From Candidatus Galacturonatibacter soehngenii (GTDB lineage Bacteria; Bacillota; Clostridia; Lachnospirales; Lachnospiraceae): a stretch of 64,000 bases of DNA. The stretch is from assembly GCF_008830185.1 (NCBI RefSeq), contig NZ_WAGX01000005.1, forward strand, positions 186,001 to 250,000, read 5' to 3'. Shown here piece by piece: positions 33,208 to 43,315 of this stretch; the first letter of the stretch is position 1; every line of letters starts with the position of its first letter. The notes under the pieces are model-generated. The model was not told where the DNA came from. It worked only from the letters and a program-made list of their open reading frames with translations, and searched no databases. The position numbers were made by a program, and so were the translations under genes.

Positions 33208-35808
33208 CTATCTTGGAACTTCTACCATAGTATATGCTTCTACTATGTCTCCTTCTTTGAGATCATTGTACTTTTCTAATACAAGACCACATTCATATCC
33301 TGATTTTACTTCTTTTACGTCATCTTTAAATCTTTTTAGAGAAGCTAGCTGTCCTTCATGAATTAGAACACCTTCACGATTTACTCTCACGCTACATCCT
33401 CTTTTAAAGATTCCATCTAACACATAAGAACCTGCAATTGTTCCAATACCTGAAGCTTTAAATGTCTGTCTAACTTCAGCATGACCAATTACCTTTTCTT
33501 CAAATACAGGATCTAACATACCCTTCATTGCTGATTCAACATCCTCAATCGCATCATAAATTACACGATACAATCTCAAATCAACTTTTTCGCGGTCAGC
33601 AATTGATTTTGCTGTTACATCAGGTCTTACATTAAACCCAATAATGATAGCATTTGATGCAGATGCTAAAATAACATCAGATTCATTGATTGCACCAACA
33701 CCACCATGTATGATTTTAACAACTACTTCTTCATTTGATAGCTTTAATAAACTCTGTTTGATTGCTTCTACAGAACCTTGCACGTCTGCTTTAACAATAA
33801 TTCCAAGTTCCTTTACGCTACCCGCTTGAATTTGGCTAAACAAATCATCTAGTGATAATTTTGCTTTTGTATCATCTAATAAACGTTCTCTTCCTTCTGA
33901 AATAAAGGTTTCAGCAAAACTTCTAGCTTCTTTTTCACTATCGGTAGCAACTAATATCTCACCAGCGTTTGGTACATCGTTTAATCCTAAAATCTCAACT
34001 GGTGTCGAAGGAGTTGCTTCTTTTACACGTCTACCCTTATCGTCCATCATAGCTCTTACTTTACCATGACATGAACCTACTGCAATGGAATCACCAACAT
34101 GCAAAGTTCCTTTTTGTACTAAGATTGTTGCAACGGAACCTTTACCTTTATCTAATTTAGCCTCAATGACAACACCTCTTGCATTTCTTTTTGGATTTGC
34201 CTTGAGTTCGAGAATATCTGCTGTCAATAGAATCATTTCTAATAATTCATCAATACCTTCTTTGGTATGAGCAGAAACCGGTACAAAGATTGTACTTCCA
34301 CCCCAATCCTCTGAAATCAAATCATGCTCTGCTAATTCTTTTTTTACTTTATCTAAATTAGCACTAGGTTTATCAATTTTATTAATCGCAACAATAATTT
34401 CGATACCCGCAGCTCTTGCATGGTTAATCGCTTCTATCGTTTGAGGCATAACACCATCATCTGCTGCTACAACAAGGATTGCTATATCTGTAGAATTTGC
34501 TCCGCGCATTCTCATAGCAGTAAAAGCTTCATGTCCAGGAGTATCTAAGAAGGTTATTTTTTGCCCTTCTGATGCATTTACAACATAAGCACCTATATGC
34601 TGTGTAATTCCGCCTGCTTCTTTCTCAATAACTTTTGTCTGTCTAATTGCATCTAAAAGTGAAGTTTTACCATGATCAACATGACCCATAACACATACTA
34701 CTGGTGGTCTTGACTTTAATGTGCTTTCATCATCCTCTTCTTCTTTTAAAAGTTCGGCTATTACATCTACCTTTACTTCTGGTTCTGCAATATAATTATA
34801 TTCCAATGCAATGTCTTGAGCTGTGTCAAAGTCTACCTCTTGGTTAATGGTAACAACTGTTCCCTGTAAAAACAATTTTTTTACCAATGCAGACGGCTGT
34901 TGTTTCATCTTTTCTGCCAGTGCTTTAATTGTAATTACTTCTGGTAAAATAATTGTCTTGATTTCATCCTCTTTTTCAACAGCTGCCACTACTGGTTTTT
35001 CTTGTTGATTATTGTTTTTGAATTTAGAATTCGTATTGTTTCTATTATTTTGACTCGATTTATTTCTCGAGTTATTATTCTGCCCATTTCCTTGTACATT
35101 ATTTCTGTTATTTTGAGCATTATTTCTATTATTCTGTCCCTGTTCTCTTGACTGTGTATTATTTCTGTTGGCTTGACCTTGCTCTCTAGTTTGCGTATTG
35201 TTTCTGTTGTTTTGGCCCTGCTGAGTGTTATTTCTGTTGGCTTGACCTTGCTCCCTAGTCTGCGTATTGTTTCTGTTGTTTTGCCCTTGTTCTCTTGTCT
35301 GCGTATTGTTTCTGTTATTTTGTCCTTGTTCTCTTGTCTGTGTATTATTTCTGTTATTTGAATTTTGTACTCTATTGTTATTGTTACTGTTATGTCTTTG
35401 TCCTTGATTTCCTTCAGCATTCTGCTGGTTTGAAGCTGGTGTATTATGAGCTGTTCTTGTGTTTTGAGTATTCACAGCTTGAGTACTTACCTTGTTATCA
35501 TTATTTTGATTTCTGTTTCTATTGCTATTTTTGTTTGCATTTCCCTTGTTATTGTAATTTGCTCTGCTATTTTGAGGATTGTATACCTGTGTAATGTTAG
35601 AAGATTTCTTTTCTTCTTTTACAACCTCTTTGCTTACTGTAGAATTTTCTTCCTTCTTTGGCTTTGAGAATTCTGCTTCAACGATAGCAACGGCCTCATC
35701 ACTTAAGGTACTCATATGGTTTTTTACTTCAATATTTTTATTCTTCAATAAATTAATTATCTCTTTACTCTCTCTATTTAATTTTTTTGCTAGTTCATGT
35801 ACTCTCAT
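33208..35808 (-). CDS. infB: Translation initiation factor IF-2
   Basis: 866-aa IF-2 that brings fMet-tRNA to the 30S subunit. The N-terminal IF2_N domain (1-50) begins [17 protein letters not shown]. Residues about 75-270 are a low-complexity Asn/Gln/Arg-rich linker with a near-perfect 13-residue repeat, [13 protein letters not shown], copied about five times with variants. A second IF2_N-like domain is at about 290-345. The GTPase domain starts at about 367 with G1 GHVDHGKT, G3 DTPGHE and G4 NKIDKP, followed by domains II, III and IV. Start follows TTAGGAGG. Central gene of the operon. Confidence 0.98.
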   Translation of the reverse strand: MRVHELAKKLNRESKEIINLLKNKNIEVKNHMSTLSDEAVAIVEAEFSKPKKEENSTVSKEVVKEEKKSSNITQVYNPQNSRANYNNKGNANKNSNRNRNQNNDNKVSTQAVNTQNTRTAHNTPASNQQNAEGNQGQRHNSNNNNRVQNSNNRNNTQTREQGQNNRNNTQTREQGQNNRNNTQTREQGQANRNNTQQGQNNRNNTQTREQGQANRNNTQSREQGQNNRNNAQNNRNNVQGNGQNNNSRNKSSQNNRNNTNSKFKNNNQQEKPVVAAVEKEDEIKTIILPEVITIKALAEKMKQQPSALVKKLFLQGTVVTINQEVDFDTAQDIALEYNYIAEPEVKVDVIAELLKEEEDDESTLKSRPPVVCVMGHVDHGKTSLLDAIRQTKVIEKEAGGITQHIGAYVVNASEGQKITFLDTPGHEAFTAMRMRGANSTDIAILVVAADDGVMPQTIEAINHARAAGIEIIVAINKIDKPSANLDKVKKELAEHDLISEDWGGSTIFVPVSAHTKEGIDELLEMILLTADILELKANPKRNARGVVIEAKLDKGKGSVATILVQKGTLHVGDSIAVGSCHGKVRAMMDDKGRRVKEATPSTPVEILGLNDVPNAGEILVATDSEKEARSFAETFISEGRERLLDDTKAKLSLDDLFSQIQAGSVKELGIIVKADVQGSVEAIKQSLLKLSNEEVVVKIIHGGVGAINESDVILASASNAIIIGFNVRPDVTAKSIADREKVDLRLYRVIYDAIEDVESAMKGMLDPVFEEKVIGHAEVRQTFKASGIGTIAGSYVLDGIFKRGCSVRVNREGVLIHEGQLASLKRFKDDVKEVKSGYECGLVLEKYNDLKEGDIVEAYTMVEVPR

Positions 35809-35820
35809 ACTTACTACCTC

Positions 35821-36138
35821 CTAATTACTTTGTTTTGTTTCCAGTTGCTTCACCATAGCCTTCGCGAATCCTTCGTCAAGCACAGCTAAAGAAGCTCTTA
35901 CTTCTTTTCCAATGGCATGACCTAAAGAGTCCTTAGCACCAAAAAAGTATAAAGGCACTTTATAGTAAGTACACATATTTCTAAACATTTTTTTGGTATT
36001 ATCGGATGCATCCTCTGCAACAATCACTAACGATGCTCCGTTTGATTTAACCGCCTTTTCGGTTGAAAACTCTCCACTAGCTATTTTTCCTGCCTTTGTC
36101 GCTAAGCCAATTAGAGAAAATATCTTGTTTTGCGTCAA
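35821..36138 (-). CDS. ylxQ: L7Ae/L30e-like RNA-binding protein YlxQ
   Basis: 105-aa K-turn RNA-binding family protein. The block MFRNMCTYYKVPLYFFGAKDSLGHAIGKEVRASLAVLD matches the L7Ae-like fold. It begins with TTG at 36138, two bases after the ylxR stop, with GGAG about 10 bases upstream. Standard position between ylxR and infB in Firmicutes; its RNA target is not established. Confidence 0.9.
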   Translation of the reverse strand: MTQNKIFSLIGLATKAGKIASGEFSTEKAVKSNGASLVIVAEDASDNTKKMFRNMCTYYKVPLYFFGAKDSLGHAIGKEVRASLAVLDEGFAKAMVKQLETKQSN

Positions 36139-36139
36139 G

Positions 36140-36403
36140 TCAATTCAACTCCTTTTCAAGGCTGTCATATATTTCTTGTGGTATCGTACATTTTAACGAA
36201 CGCTCTAAGCCCTTGTTTTTCTTCGCTTTTAAAAGACAATCCTTAGAGAAACAGATATATGCACCACGGCCATTCTTCTTTCCCGTCACATCTATCACAA
36301 TTTCATCTTCTGTAGTCTTTAAAATTCTTACCAATTCTTTTTTACTTTTCATTTCATTACACCCAATACATTTACGCATTGGAATCTTTTTTAATGTACT
36401 CAC
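36140..36403 (-). CDS. ylxR: YlxR/RnpM family RNA-binding protein
   Basis: 87-aa DUF448 protein. The family motif MRKCIGCNEMKSKKELVRI is at about 9-27, followed by GRGAYICFSKDC. Members bind RNA and have been linked to RNase P (RnpM). The reading frame starts at GTG 36403; ATG-containing residue 9 (PMRKC) is too short for the family. Translationally coupled to ylxQ. Confidence 0.93.
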   Translation of the reverse strand: MSTLKKIPMRKCIGCNEMKSKKELVRILKTTEDEIVIDVTGKKNGRGAYICFSKDCLLKAKKNKGLERSLKCTIPQEIYDSLEKELN

Positions 36404-36434
36404 TTTATCACATCCTAGATGTTTATTCTTTATT

Positions 36435-37508
36435 TTAGTCTTCCATCATTTCTATATCTTCACCGGCTTCTTTTGCCTGTGTCTCACTCTTAATATCTAT
36501 TTTAAAACCTGTTAACCTTGCCGCAAGTCTTGCGTTTTGTCCCTCTTTACCAATTGCTAATGATAATTGATAATCTGGTACTACTACATTTGCAGTCTTT
36601 GCATCTGCATCTGCAACTACAGATACTACCTTAGCTGGACTTAACGCATTTTCAATTAATACTGCAGGATTCTCACTCCAGTTAATAATATCTATTTTTT
36701 CTCCTCTAAGTTCATTCACAATTGCATTTACTCTTGCACCATTTAAACCAACACAAGCTCCTACTGGATCAACATCAGGGTTGTTAGACCAAACAGCAAT
36801 CTTAGTTCTAGAACCTGCTTCTCTTGAGATACTTTTTATCTCTACTGTTCCATCCTTTACTTCTGTTACTTCTGCTTCAAACAATCTTTTTACAAGCTCT
36901 GGATGCGTTCTGGATACTAATATCTTTGGTCCTTTTGTTGTATCTTTTACTTCTAGAATGTATAGTTTAATTCTTTCTGTTGCTTTGAATACTTCACCCT
37001 TGACTTGTTCATTTTCGTTGAGCATAGCATCCACCTTACCCAGATTAATACTAACATTCTTTCCAACATATCTTTGAACAATACCAGTTACTACATCTTT
37101 TTCCTTTGCATAGTATTGATTGAATAATACTTTTCTTTCTTCTTCTCTGATTTTTTGAAGTATTACATTTTTCGCATTTTGAGTTGCAATTCGCCCAAAT
37201 TCCTTTGACTCAATTTCAACATTCACAATATCTCCAAGCTCATATTTACTATCAATTAATTTTGCGTTTGCAAGACTAATCTCTGTCACACTATCTAATA
37301 CTTCTTCTACGACAATTTTTTCAGCATAAACCGAAAAGTTGCAATTGTCTCTGTTAATATATACTTTAACGTTATCCGCTTTTCCAAAGTGATTTTTACA
37401 AGCTGTAATCAAAGAATTTTCAATCGCATCAATGAGTGTATCTTTGCTAATGTCCTTTTCCTTTTCAAGTATATTCAACGCTTCTAGTAATTCGTTACTG
37501 TTGTTCAT
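36435..37508 (-). CDS. nusA: Transcription termination/antitermination factor NusA
   Basis: 357-aa NusA. N-terminal RNA polymerase-binding domain (about 1-130), S1 domain (about 132-200, VVTGIVQRYVGKNVSINLG), then two KH domains with GACVGLNGARV and IGKEGQNARLAARLTGF. No C-terminal acidic repeats, as usual in Firmicutes. Start follows AGGAGG. Second gene of the operon, 21 bases after rimP. Confidence 0.97.
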   Translation of the reverse strand: MNNSNELLEALNILEKEKDISKDTLIDAIENSLITACKNHFGKADNVKVYINRDNCNFSVYAEKIVVEEVLDSVTEISLANAKLIDSKYELGDIVNVEIESKEFGRIATQNAKNVILQKIREEERKVLFNQYYAKEKDVVTGIVQRYVGKNVSINLGKVDAMLNENEQVKGEVFKATERIKLYILEVKDTTKGPKILVSRTHPELVKRLFEAEVTEVKDGTVEIKSISREAGSRTKIAVWSNNPDVDPVGACVGLNGARVNAIVNELRGEKIDIINWSENPAVLIENALSPAKVVSVVADADAKTANVVVPDYQLSLAIGKEGQNARLAARLTGFKIDIKSETQAKEAGEDIEMMED

Positions 37509-37529
37509 TTTATTATCCTCCTGCTCTTT

Positions 37530-37997
37530 CTAGAAATCAAATGCCAGTCTGATTAATGCAATATCAGCTCTTGCTATGTTCATCTCTGTATTATCTTCAA
37601 ACGCTAAGGTTACACTATATTTATCATAAGCTTTTAATATTCCTACAAATTCTTTTTGTTTATCAATAGCTTTGTAGGTTCTTACTTCTACTTCATCACC
37701 TAAACTTCTCTCAAAATCTCGTTCCTTCTTCAGTGGTCTTCCAAGTCCTGGCGAGCTTACTTCTAATATATAAGCACTATCAATGAAGTCTTCCTTGTCA
37801 AGAATCTCTCCCAATGCACGACTTACAATCTCACAATCATCAACAGTGATTCCACCTTCTTTGTCAATGTAAGCTCTTAAATACCAGTTAGAGCCTTCTT
37901 TTACATATTCTACATCTACAAGCTCATAATGATTCGCTTCTATGATAGGGAGTAGTAAGTCCTCTGTTCTTTTTTCATATTCATCTCTTTTTGACAT
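37530..37997 (-). CDS. rimP: Ribosome maturation factor RimP
   Basis: 155-aa RimP that helps 30S assembly. Blocks LLLPIIEANHYELVDVEYVKEGSNWYLRAYID and ISPG-like SSPGLGRPLKKERDF are conserved. The start at 37997 has GAAAGG 9 bases upstream; the open frame extends eight codons further without a better site. First gene of the nusA-infB operon. Confidence 0.95.
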   Translation of the reverse strand: MSKRDEYEKRTEDLLLPIIEANHYELVDVEYVKEGSNWYLRAYIDKEGGITVDDCEIVSRALGEILDKEDFIDSAYILEVSSPGLGRPLKKERDFERSLGDEVEVRTYKAIDKQKEFVGILKAYDKYSVTLAFEDNTEMNIARADIALIRLAFDF

Positions 37998-38026
37998 GAC
38001 ACATCGCCTTTCTATAACCATTAAAT

Positions 38027-38050
38027 AAGAGTGGACTTACGCCCACTCTT
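38027..38050 (-). promoter_or_regulatory. Leader hairpin upstream of rimP
   Basis: AAGAGTGG / CCCACTCTT arms (minus strand AAGAGTGGGCGTAAGTCC... closing) give an 8-9 bp stem in the untranslated leader, 30 bases before rimP. No T-run follows, so it is a leader structure, perhaps an autoregulatory site. Confidence 0.5.
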
Positions 38051-38075
38051 TCTTCTGTCATCTATATCAGTTCTT

Positions 38076-38104
38076 ATTATAGCACCCTATTTGATTAAAT
38101 ACAA
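38076..38104 (-). promoter_or_regulatory. Promoter of the rimP-nusA-infB operon
   Basis: TTGTAT (38104-38099) and TATAAT (38081-38076) with a 17-base spacer. Start near 38069, giving a 70-base leader with the hairpin. Confidence 0.75.
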
Positions 38105-38168
38105 GGGGTTTTGGGTTTTTTTCACAAAACAGTTTATCCCTGTAAATTTATCGCTGGTCCTATCAATT

Positions 38169-38210
38169 AAAAAAACGCTTAAACATATACATATGTATAC
38201 ACTTAAGCAT
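38169..38210 (-). terminator. Terminator of tRNA-Glu
   Basis: Minus-strand GCTTAA-TGTATACATATGTATA-TTAAGC type stem, ending in seven T, 35 bases after the tRNA. Confidence 0.8.
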
Positions 38211-38244
38211 TCTCTCGGGTTGGGCTATTCTTTCAAATAGTCAA

Positions 38245-38316
38245 CAGCTCGTAGGGGAATCGAACCCCTGTTTCTGCCGTGAGAGGGCAGCGTCTTAACC
38301 GCTTGACCAACGAGCC
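38245..38316 (-). tRNA. tRNA-Glu (anticodon CTC)
   Basis: 72 bases. Acceptor GGCTCGT pairs with ACGAGCT (first pair G-U); anticodon stem CTGCC/GGCAG with loop CTCTCAC gives CTC; T-loop GTTCGATTC. CCA not encoded. Between promoter and tRNA lies a leader hairpin AGTGCC/GGCACT (38323-38341). Confidence 0.95.
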
Positions 38317-38346
38317 ATATACAGTGCCTCTAAATGGCACTTGTAT

Positions 38347-38375
38347 ATAATATAATAATTTTTTTAAAAAAGCAA
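38347..38375 (-). promoter_or_regulatory. Promoter of tRNA-Glu
   Basis: TTGCTT (38375-38370) and TATTAT (38352-38347), 17-base spacer, about 30 bases before the tRNA 5' end. Confidence 0.55.
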
Positions 38376-38416
38376 GTATTATTTTCTAAAATTCTATATT
38401 TTTTTCGACGAAGACT

Positions 38417-40195
38417 CTAATGGCTTTTATGAGCCTCAAAAAGAATCTTATAACCAAATGGTTCTAGCACATCTTTGCTTTTAGAGGACACAAGCAGTTC
38501 ATCATCAAGATATTTTTGACACTCTAATGTTTTATCAGAAAGGTTAAACATAACACGCAGCTTACCGTTTTCATTTTTCCTTTCAAATGCAAATATATCC
38601 TGACTCATCTCCTCCCACAGCACTTGATATGAACTAGTTACATCCGTGTATTCTTTTCTAATTTCAATAAGTCGCTTAACAAATACACATAACTGAGGGT
38701 TCTGCCCCCATACCATAGGATTACGATATTCATTTTCATTTACTCCACATATTCCTTGTTCATCTCCATAGAACAAACTTGGTACTCCTTCAAAAAGCAT
38801 GAGAAGGATACACGCTAATCTCCACTTTCTTTCATCTCCTTTGCACAAAGACATAAATCTTGGTACATCATGACTATCTAAAAGATTTAATTGACCTCGC
38901 ACAATATTGGTAGGATAGCGAAGTCTCATTTGTTCTAATTGCTTCGCTAGTCGGAATGCATCTTTTTGCTCTCCAATCAAATAATCACGACAAATTCTTC
39001 GAAATTCATAATTCATGGTAGAATCAAAGGCATCCCCTTTTAACCATGTCTGTGCATCTTCCCATACCTCTCCTATCAGAATGGCTTCTTTGTTTTGTAA
39101 CTTAACGGCTCGTCTAAACGCCCGCCAAAACTCTCTGTCTATTTCATTTGCAACATCCAATCTCCATCCATCTATCTGGTAATGCTCCAACCAATGCACT
39201 CCCACTGCTGCAAAGTATTTTTGAACCTCTAGATTAGATGTATTTAACTTTGGCATTTTACGTTCATACGCAAAGCAGGCATATTTTGGTTTACCAACCT
39301 CTGATTCTGGTCGAGTCAATGGGAGATTTAACTCATAGAACCAATCGTAGTATTGCGATTCCTTTCCATTTTGTAATACATCTTCAAATGCAAAAAACTG
39401 CCAACTGCAATGATTAAAGACTCCATCTATAATAATTTTCATATCTTTCTTGTGAATTTCATCTACAAGCTGTTTAAACTCTTCATCCGTACCAAGGCAA
39501 GGGTCAATATGATAATAATCAAGCGTATCGTATTTGTGATATTCACCTGCCGTAAAGATAGGATTTAGATAAATACAGTTAAATCCAAGTTCCTGAATAT
39601 AATCAAGATTTTGTGTAATTCCATGAATGGTTCCGCCTAATCTTGCTTTGCTTACTTTTCCACTATCTAGTATCACTTCTTTTTTCTCATTTGGAGCTTC
39701 GTATCTTCCACATGCAAAGCTATCAGGAAATATATTGTAAACCACTGCTGTTTTAAACCAGTTTGGCACATCTTGGATTTCACTTTTTAATATGTAAGGA
39801 TATTGGTAATACTCACTTCTTCCTTCAAGAATTGCTCCATCTAGTTCATAATCTGCCATTTCTTTTGTAAAGCGATCCGAATAAAAGAAAGTCCACTCCT
39901 TTTTGTTCTCTAATTTAAAATAATAACAAACGCGACTAAACGGTGTTATAAAAGTAACCTCATAATAATCAAAATATTCATCGGTTGCTGCCTTCTTCAT
40001 TGGTATTTCTTCAAACACTACAGGTGTACTTTCACATGCACGATCCCCGTAATATAACATACATGATTCTATATTATCTTTTTTGGTTCGTATTCTTATT
40101 GTTAATTTATTTTCCGCATCGGCAAATGCATATTGTGATAACGGAATATGTAATATTGCTTCACGATTTATGTTTTCTTCCATGTATTTTTTCAT
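38417..40195 (-). CDS. Cytoplasmic GH13 glycosidase (neopullulanase/cyclomaltodextrinase type)
   Basis: 592-aa glycoside hydrolase. The N-terminal domain (about 1-115) looks like the CBM34 module of cyclomaltodextrinases and neopullulanases. The GH13 barrel has the conserved Asp in GWRLDVANE near 345 (nucleophile), Glu in LIGEVWED near 374 (acid/base) and Asp in DSHDVPRF near 442. There is no signal peptide, so it acts on imported maltodextrins. The ATG overlaps the permease stop (TAATG), with GGAGG upstream, hence translational coupling; a 610-aa reading from further upstream is unlikely. Confidence 0.92.
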   Translation of the reverse strand: MKKYMEENINREAILHIPLSQYAFADAENKLTIRIRTKKDNIESCMLYYGDRACESTPVVFEEIPMKKAATDEYFDYYEVTFITPFSRVCYYFKLENKKEWTFFYSDRFTKEMADYELDGAILEGRSEYYQYPYILKSEIQDVPNWFKTAVVYNIFPDSFACGRYEAPNEKKEVILDSGKVSKARLGGTIHGITQNLDYIQELGFNCIYLNPIFTAGEYHKYDTLDYYHIDPCLGTDEEFKQLVDEIHKKDMKIIIDGVFNHCSWQFFAFEDVLQNGKESQYYDWFYELNLPLTRPESEVGKPKYACFAYERKMPKLNTSNLEVQKYFAAVGVHWLEHYQIDGWRLDVANEIDREFWRAFRRAVKLQNKEAILIGEVWEDAQTWLKGDAFDSTMNYEFRRICRDYLIGEQKDAFRLAKQLEQMRLRYPTNIVRGQLNLLDSHDVPRFMSLCKGDERKWRLACILLMLFEGVPSLFYGDEQGICGVNENEYRNPMVWGQNPQLCVFVKRLIEIRKEYTDVTSSYQVLWEEMSQDIFAFERKNENGKLRVMFNLSDKTLECQKYLDDELLVSSKSKDVLEPFGYKILFEAHKSH

Positions 40196-41034
40196 TATCC
40201 TTTGACTCCTCCTGCTGTCAGACCTGATACCATATACTTTTGTATGCAAAAAAAGAGTATCAGAATCGGAATAGATGTTAATATAGATGCTGCTGAAAAT
40301 ATAGGCCAGTTTCTGCTATAGTCATTTGATTGAAGCTGATACAAACCTCCAGCAAGTGAATAGCTGTCTGCCTTCATTAAAAATGTAGTTGCAAACAAAT
40401 ACTCGTTCCAAACAAAAATCAATACCATGACTGCTGTTACGATAATCGCTGGTCTTGCAAGTGGTAATATAATCTTTCGTATCACTTGGCTAGGGCTTGC
40501 GCCGTCAATAGCTGCCGATTCCTCTATTTCAACTGGAATGGTATCAAAATATCCCTTCATATTCCAAATCCCAAAAATACACATACTGCCAGCGTATATT
40601 AAAATTAATCCAATATAACTATTGATTAAATGTATATTTTTAAATAATCGAAAGATTGCAAACATACTTAAAATTTGAGGAAATGCATTTAACACAAGCA
40701 ATAACTTTAAGATTTGTTCTCTTCCACGAAATCGAAAACGTGAAAATGCATAAGCTGCACTTACCGAAGTTCCCATTGCAATTCCCATTGTTCCAACACT
40801 CAAAATGGTAGAATTCTTTAACCATATAAGGAATGGTTCTTCTAAAAGAATTGCTTTATAATTTTGTAAAGTAACCTGCTTTACCCAAAGCGTATTTTGA
40901 AAGGTGCTATTACCGCTACTAATTGAGAGAAAAAACGCATACCCAATTGGAATTAATACAAGCAGACATAATAAAATAAAAAATAAATTCAATACCATAA
41001 GTAAAATTCCACATCTTACTTTTTTTAATTTCAT
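40195..41034 (-). CDS. Maltodextrin ABC transporter permease (MalG-like)
   Basis: 279-aa binding-protein-dependent permease with six predicted helices. The cytoplasmic EAA loop EESAAIDGASPSQVIRKIILPLARP is at about residues 180-204 and contacts the ATPase. It overlaps the preceding permease by four bases and the following GH13 gene by one base. Substrate inferred from the linked amylase and binding protein. Confidence 0.9.
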   Translation of the reverse strand: MKLKKVRCGILLMVLNLFFILLCLLVLIPIGYAFFLSISSGNSTFQNTLWVKQVTLQNYKAILLEEPFLIWLKNSTILSVGTMGIAMGTSVSAAYAFSRFRFRGREQILKLLLVLNAFPQILSMFAIFRLFKNIHLINSYIGLILIYAGSMCIFGIWNMKGYFDTIPVEIEESAAIDGASPSQVIRKIILPLARPAIIVTAVMVLIFVWNEYLFATTFLMKADSYSLAGGLYQLQSNDYSRNWPIFSAASILTSIPILILFFCIQKYMVSGLTAGGVKG

Positions 41035-41921
41035 ATGTTTTCCCCCTTTATGCCACGATTAATAAATAATGAGAAGAAAATAATAAAGCCAAATATTACA
41101 ATCGAAACGGCTGATGAAAGTCCGTAATTGTTGGATACAAACGCATTTTGATAGGCATATGTAATAACCGTGTTAAGAGTGGCACCAGTAAGAGAGCCTT
41201 TTTGCATTGTCAACAAATATATAATGTCAAATTGTTTAAATGTGGTAAAAGTAGTCATTATAATTGCAGGGGCTATTATTGGCCAAATGCAAGGAATTGT
41301 AATATATATATTTCGCGCCCACCATCCTGCACCATCTAACTTAGCGCTCTCATAGTAACTATGATCAACACTTTGTAGTGCTCCGTCCATCATCATAATA
41401 AGAAAGGGTAACGCCATCCACAAATTTAAAACCATACAAGAAAAAAAGGCTGGGATATTTTCTGATAAGAATTCTACTTTTGGTAAACCAATTGCCGTGA
41501 TAAATTTATTTAAAAGACCGTATTCCGTATTATACATGCCAACTCTCCATAAAAGAATTGATATATAAGCAGGCATGGCCCAGGGAAACATCAGTAAGGT
41601 CTTATATAATCTGCCCAACTTTAGTCCTTTTATATTTAACCCCAAGGCTATAAAAAAAGAAATTACAATTTGTAACACCATGTTTAAAACGGTCCAAATA
41701 ATCGTAGTCACAATTGCAGATAAAAAACCAGAATCTATTTTTGTTAGTGCACGAATATAATTATTCATGCCAATGAAACGATAATCATCCCAATGATACA
41801 AATTCATATTCGTAAATGAAATATATAAAGTAAATGCTATTGGAAATATTATAATCATCGTAATTAATACCATAGAAGGTAGGCTAAATCTCCATGGAAG
41901 AGTTCCATTTTTCTTTTTCAT
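41031..41921 (-). CDS. Maltodextrin ABC transporter permease (MalF-like)
   Basis: 296-aa permease with six helices and the EAA loop YESAKLDGAGWWARNIYITIPCIWP at about 190-214. It lacks the large periplasmic loop of E. coli MalF, normal for Gram-positives. Start follows AGGAG. No ATPase gene is present in the locus, so a shared MsmX-type ATPase elsewhere must energise it (inference). Confidence 0.9.
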   Translation of the reverse strand: MKKKNGTLPWRFSLPSMVLITMIIIFPIAFTLYISFTNMNLYHWDDYRFIGMNNYIRALTKIDSGFLSAIVTTIIWTVLNMVLQIVISFFIALGLNIKGLKLGRLYKTLLMFPWAMPAYISILLWRVGMYNTEYGLLNKFITAIGLPKVEFLSENIPAFFSCMVLNLWMALPFLIMMMDGALQSVDHSYYESAKLDGAGWWARNIYITIPCIWPIIAPAIIMTTFTTFKQFDIIYLLTMQKGSLTGATLNTVITYAYQNAFVSNNYGLSSAVSIVIFGFIIFFSLFINRGIKGENI

Positions 41922-41963
41922 TTTCTGTCAACTCCTATTGTCTTTAAACAAATAAGCCATTAT

Positions 41964-41997
41964 CGAAGAAAAAGAAGTTTTATTTTCTTTTTCTTCG
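41964..41997 (-). other. Hairpin between the binding protein and permease genes
   Basis: CGAAGAAAAAGAA against TTCTTTTTCTTCG, about 13 bp with an 8-base loop, in the 109-base gap. Intergenic stems after malE-type genes commonly stabilise the binding-protein mRNA or reduce read-through so that binding protein outnumbers permease; inferred here. Confidence 0.6.
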
Positions 41998-42030
41998 TTT
42001 CAAGCTCAACTCATTTCTATTGTATATCTA

Positions 42031-43272
42031 TTATTTCATATCTTGGATTGCAGTTTCTGCTTGCTTTTGATATTCACTAGCCGCTTCTTTGGTATCTTGA
42101 CCAGATTTATTAACAGCTGCAAGAAGAGATTCTATAGGCCCCCACATAACACTCATTTCTGGTACATTTGGCATTGGTTTAGCAGTATCTGCCGTTCTTC
42201 TCATAGCAACTATCATTTCATCTTTTGCTACTTCTGTATAATCGTAAGAGATTTGATTGGCTGGCGCACATCCTGAATTAAGAGCAAGTTCAATTCCTAT
42301 TTGTGGATTTGCAATTTCTTTTAATACTTTTCCCAATGCTTCCTTCTTATTTTCTACTGCATATTTCATAATTCCAATTGCTTGCACACCAGAATAAGGC
42401 GACAATGCATTTTGATTTGGTAATGTAAAATCAGATAACGATTTAATTCCATAATTGATTTTTGCTTCTTTTATACCTGCAATCAACCATGGACCTCCAA
42501 TAATCGCTGCCGCTTTCCCCTCATTAAAGAGTGTATTGACTGTATTATAGTCACCATCCGCCTCTAATGCTGCAAACTTTTTATTATATTCAATTGCCTC
42601 TAATGTCTTTTCATCATTTAATCCAGGTACTGACTGTTCATTTATGATATATCCGCCAAAGCCATTAATAAACGGTGCTACATTATATGCAGTTGAGTGC
42701 TGATTTACCAGAGCATATTGTCCAGAGGCTGTATCTGTGTGACTTTCCATATAGGAAAACAACTCTTCTGTTGTGGAAGGAACTTCTCCTTCCCATAAGT
42801 CTTTATTATATAAAAACAATAATGTCTCAAAATATACCGGAAGAAGGTACTGGGTATTTTTGTAATTCCCAGCTTGTATTGTCATTGGAAGCATATCAGA
42901 ATAATCACTTTCCTCTATTACATCGGTTAAAGGTGCTAATATTCCCATTTCAACAAACGTCCCTAGAGAGTCATGGGCATATAAGTACATATCTGGTCCA
43001 TTCGCCTCGTCGTTACCATATAATTTCATTTGATCCGTTAATCCACTCTTTTTTTCAAACTTAACAAGAATACCATCGCTTTCTAATGCTTCATTCACAC
43101 CATTTTCTATAACCTGCATAATGGAATCATCTCCATCATGCCAGATAGTAACCACCGATTGCTTACTAGCACTTCCTCCTTTCGTCGCAAGGCTTTCCTC
43201 AGAGTTTCCACATCCAATGATACCCATTGCGGTCATGGTAATACAAAGTAGCAATGCAATTTTTTTCTTCAT
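42031..43272 (-). CDS. Maltose/maltodextrin-binding lipoprotein
   Basis: 413-aa extracellular solute-binding protein, family 1. Signal peptide with lipobox IIGC and lipidated Cys 21. The mature protein begins around residue 40 with VVTIWHDGDDS and shows MalE-like blocks NDEANGPDMYLYAHDSLGTFVEMGILAPLTD and GKAAAIIGGPWLIAGI. Start follows GGAGG. Lies between the amylase and permeases, so it is first to receive products of the secreted amylase. Confidence 0.92.
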   Translation of the reverse strand: MKKKIALLLCITMTAMGIIGCGNSEESLATKGGSASKQSVVTIWHDGDDSIMQVIENGVNEALESDGILVKFEKKSGLTDQMKLYGNDEANGPDMYLYAHDSLGTFVEMGILAPLTDVIEESDYSDMLPMTIQAGNYKNTQYLLPVYFETLLFLYNKDLWEGEVPSTTEELFSYMESHTDTASGQYALVNQHSTAYNVAPFINGFGGYIINEQSVPGLNDEKTLEAIEYNKKFAALEADGDYNTVNTLFNEGKAAAIIGGPWLIAGIKEAKINYGIKSLSDFTLPNQNALSPYSGVQAIGIMKYAVENKKEALGKVLKEIANPQIGIELALNSGCAPANQISYDYTEVAKDEMIVAMRRTADTAKPMPNVPEMSVMWGPIESLLAAVNKSGQDTKEAASEYQKQAETAIQDMK

Positions 43273-43315
43273 ATCCTATCCTCCATATGTTTGTTGTTTC
43301 ACGTAGATTTTTTAT

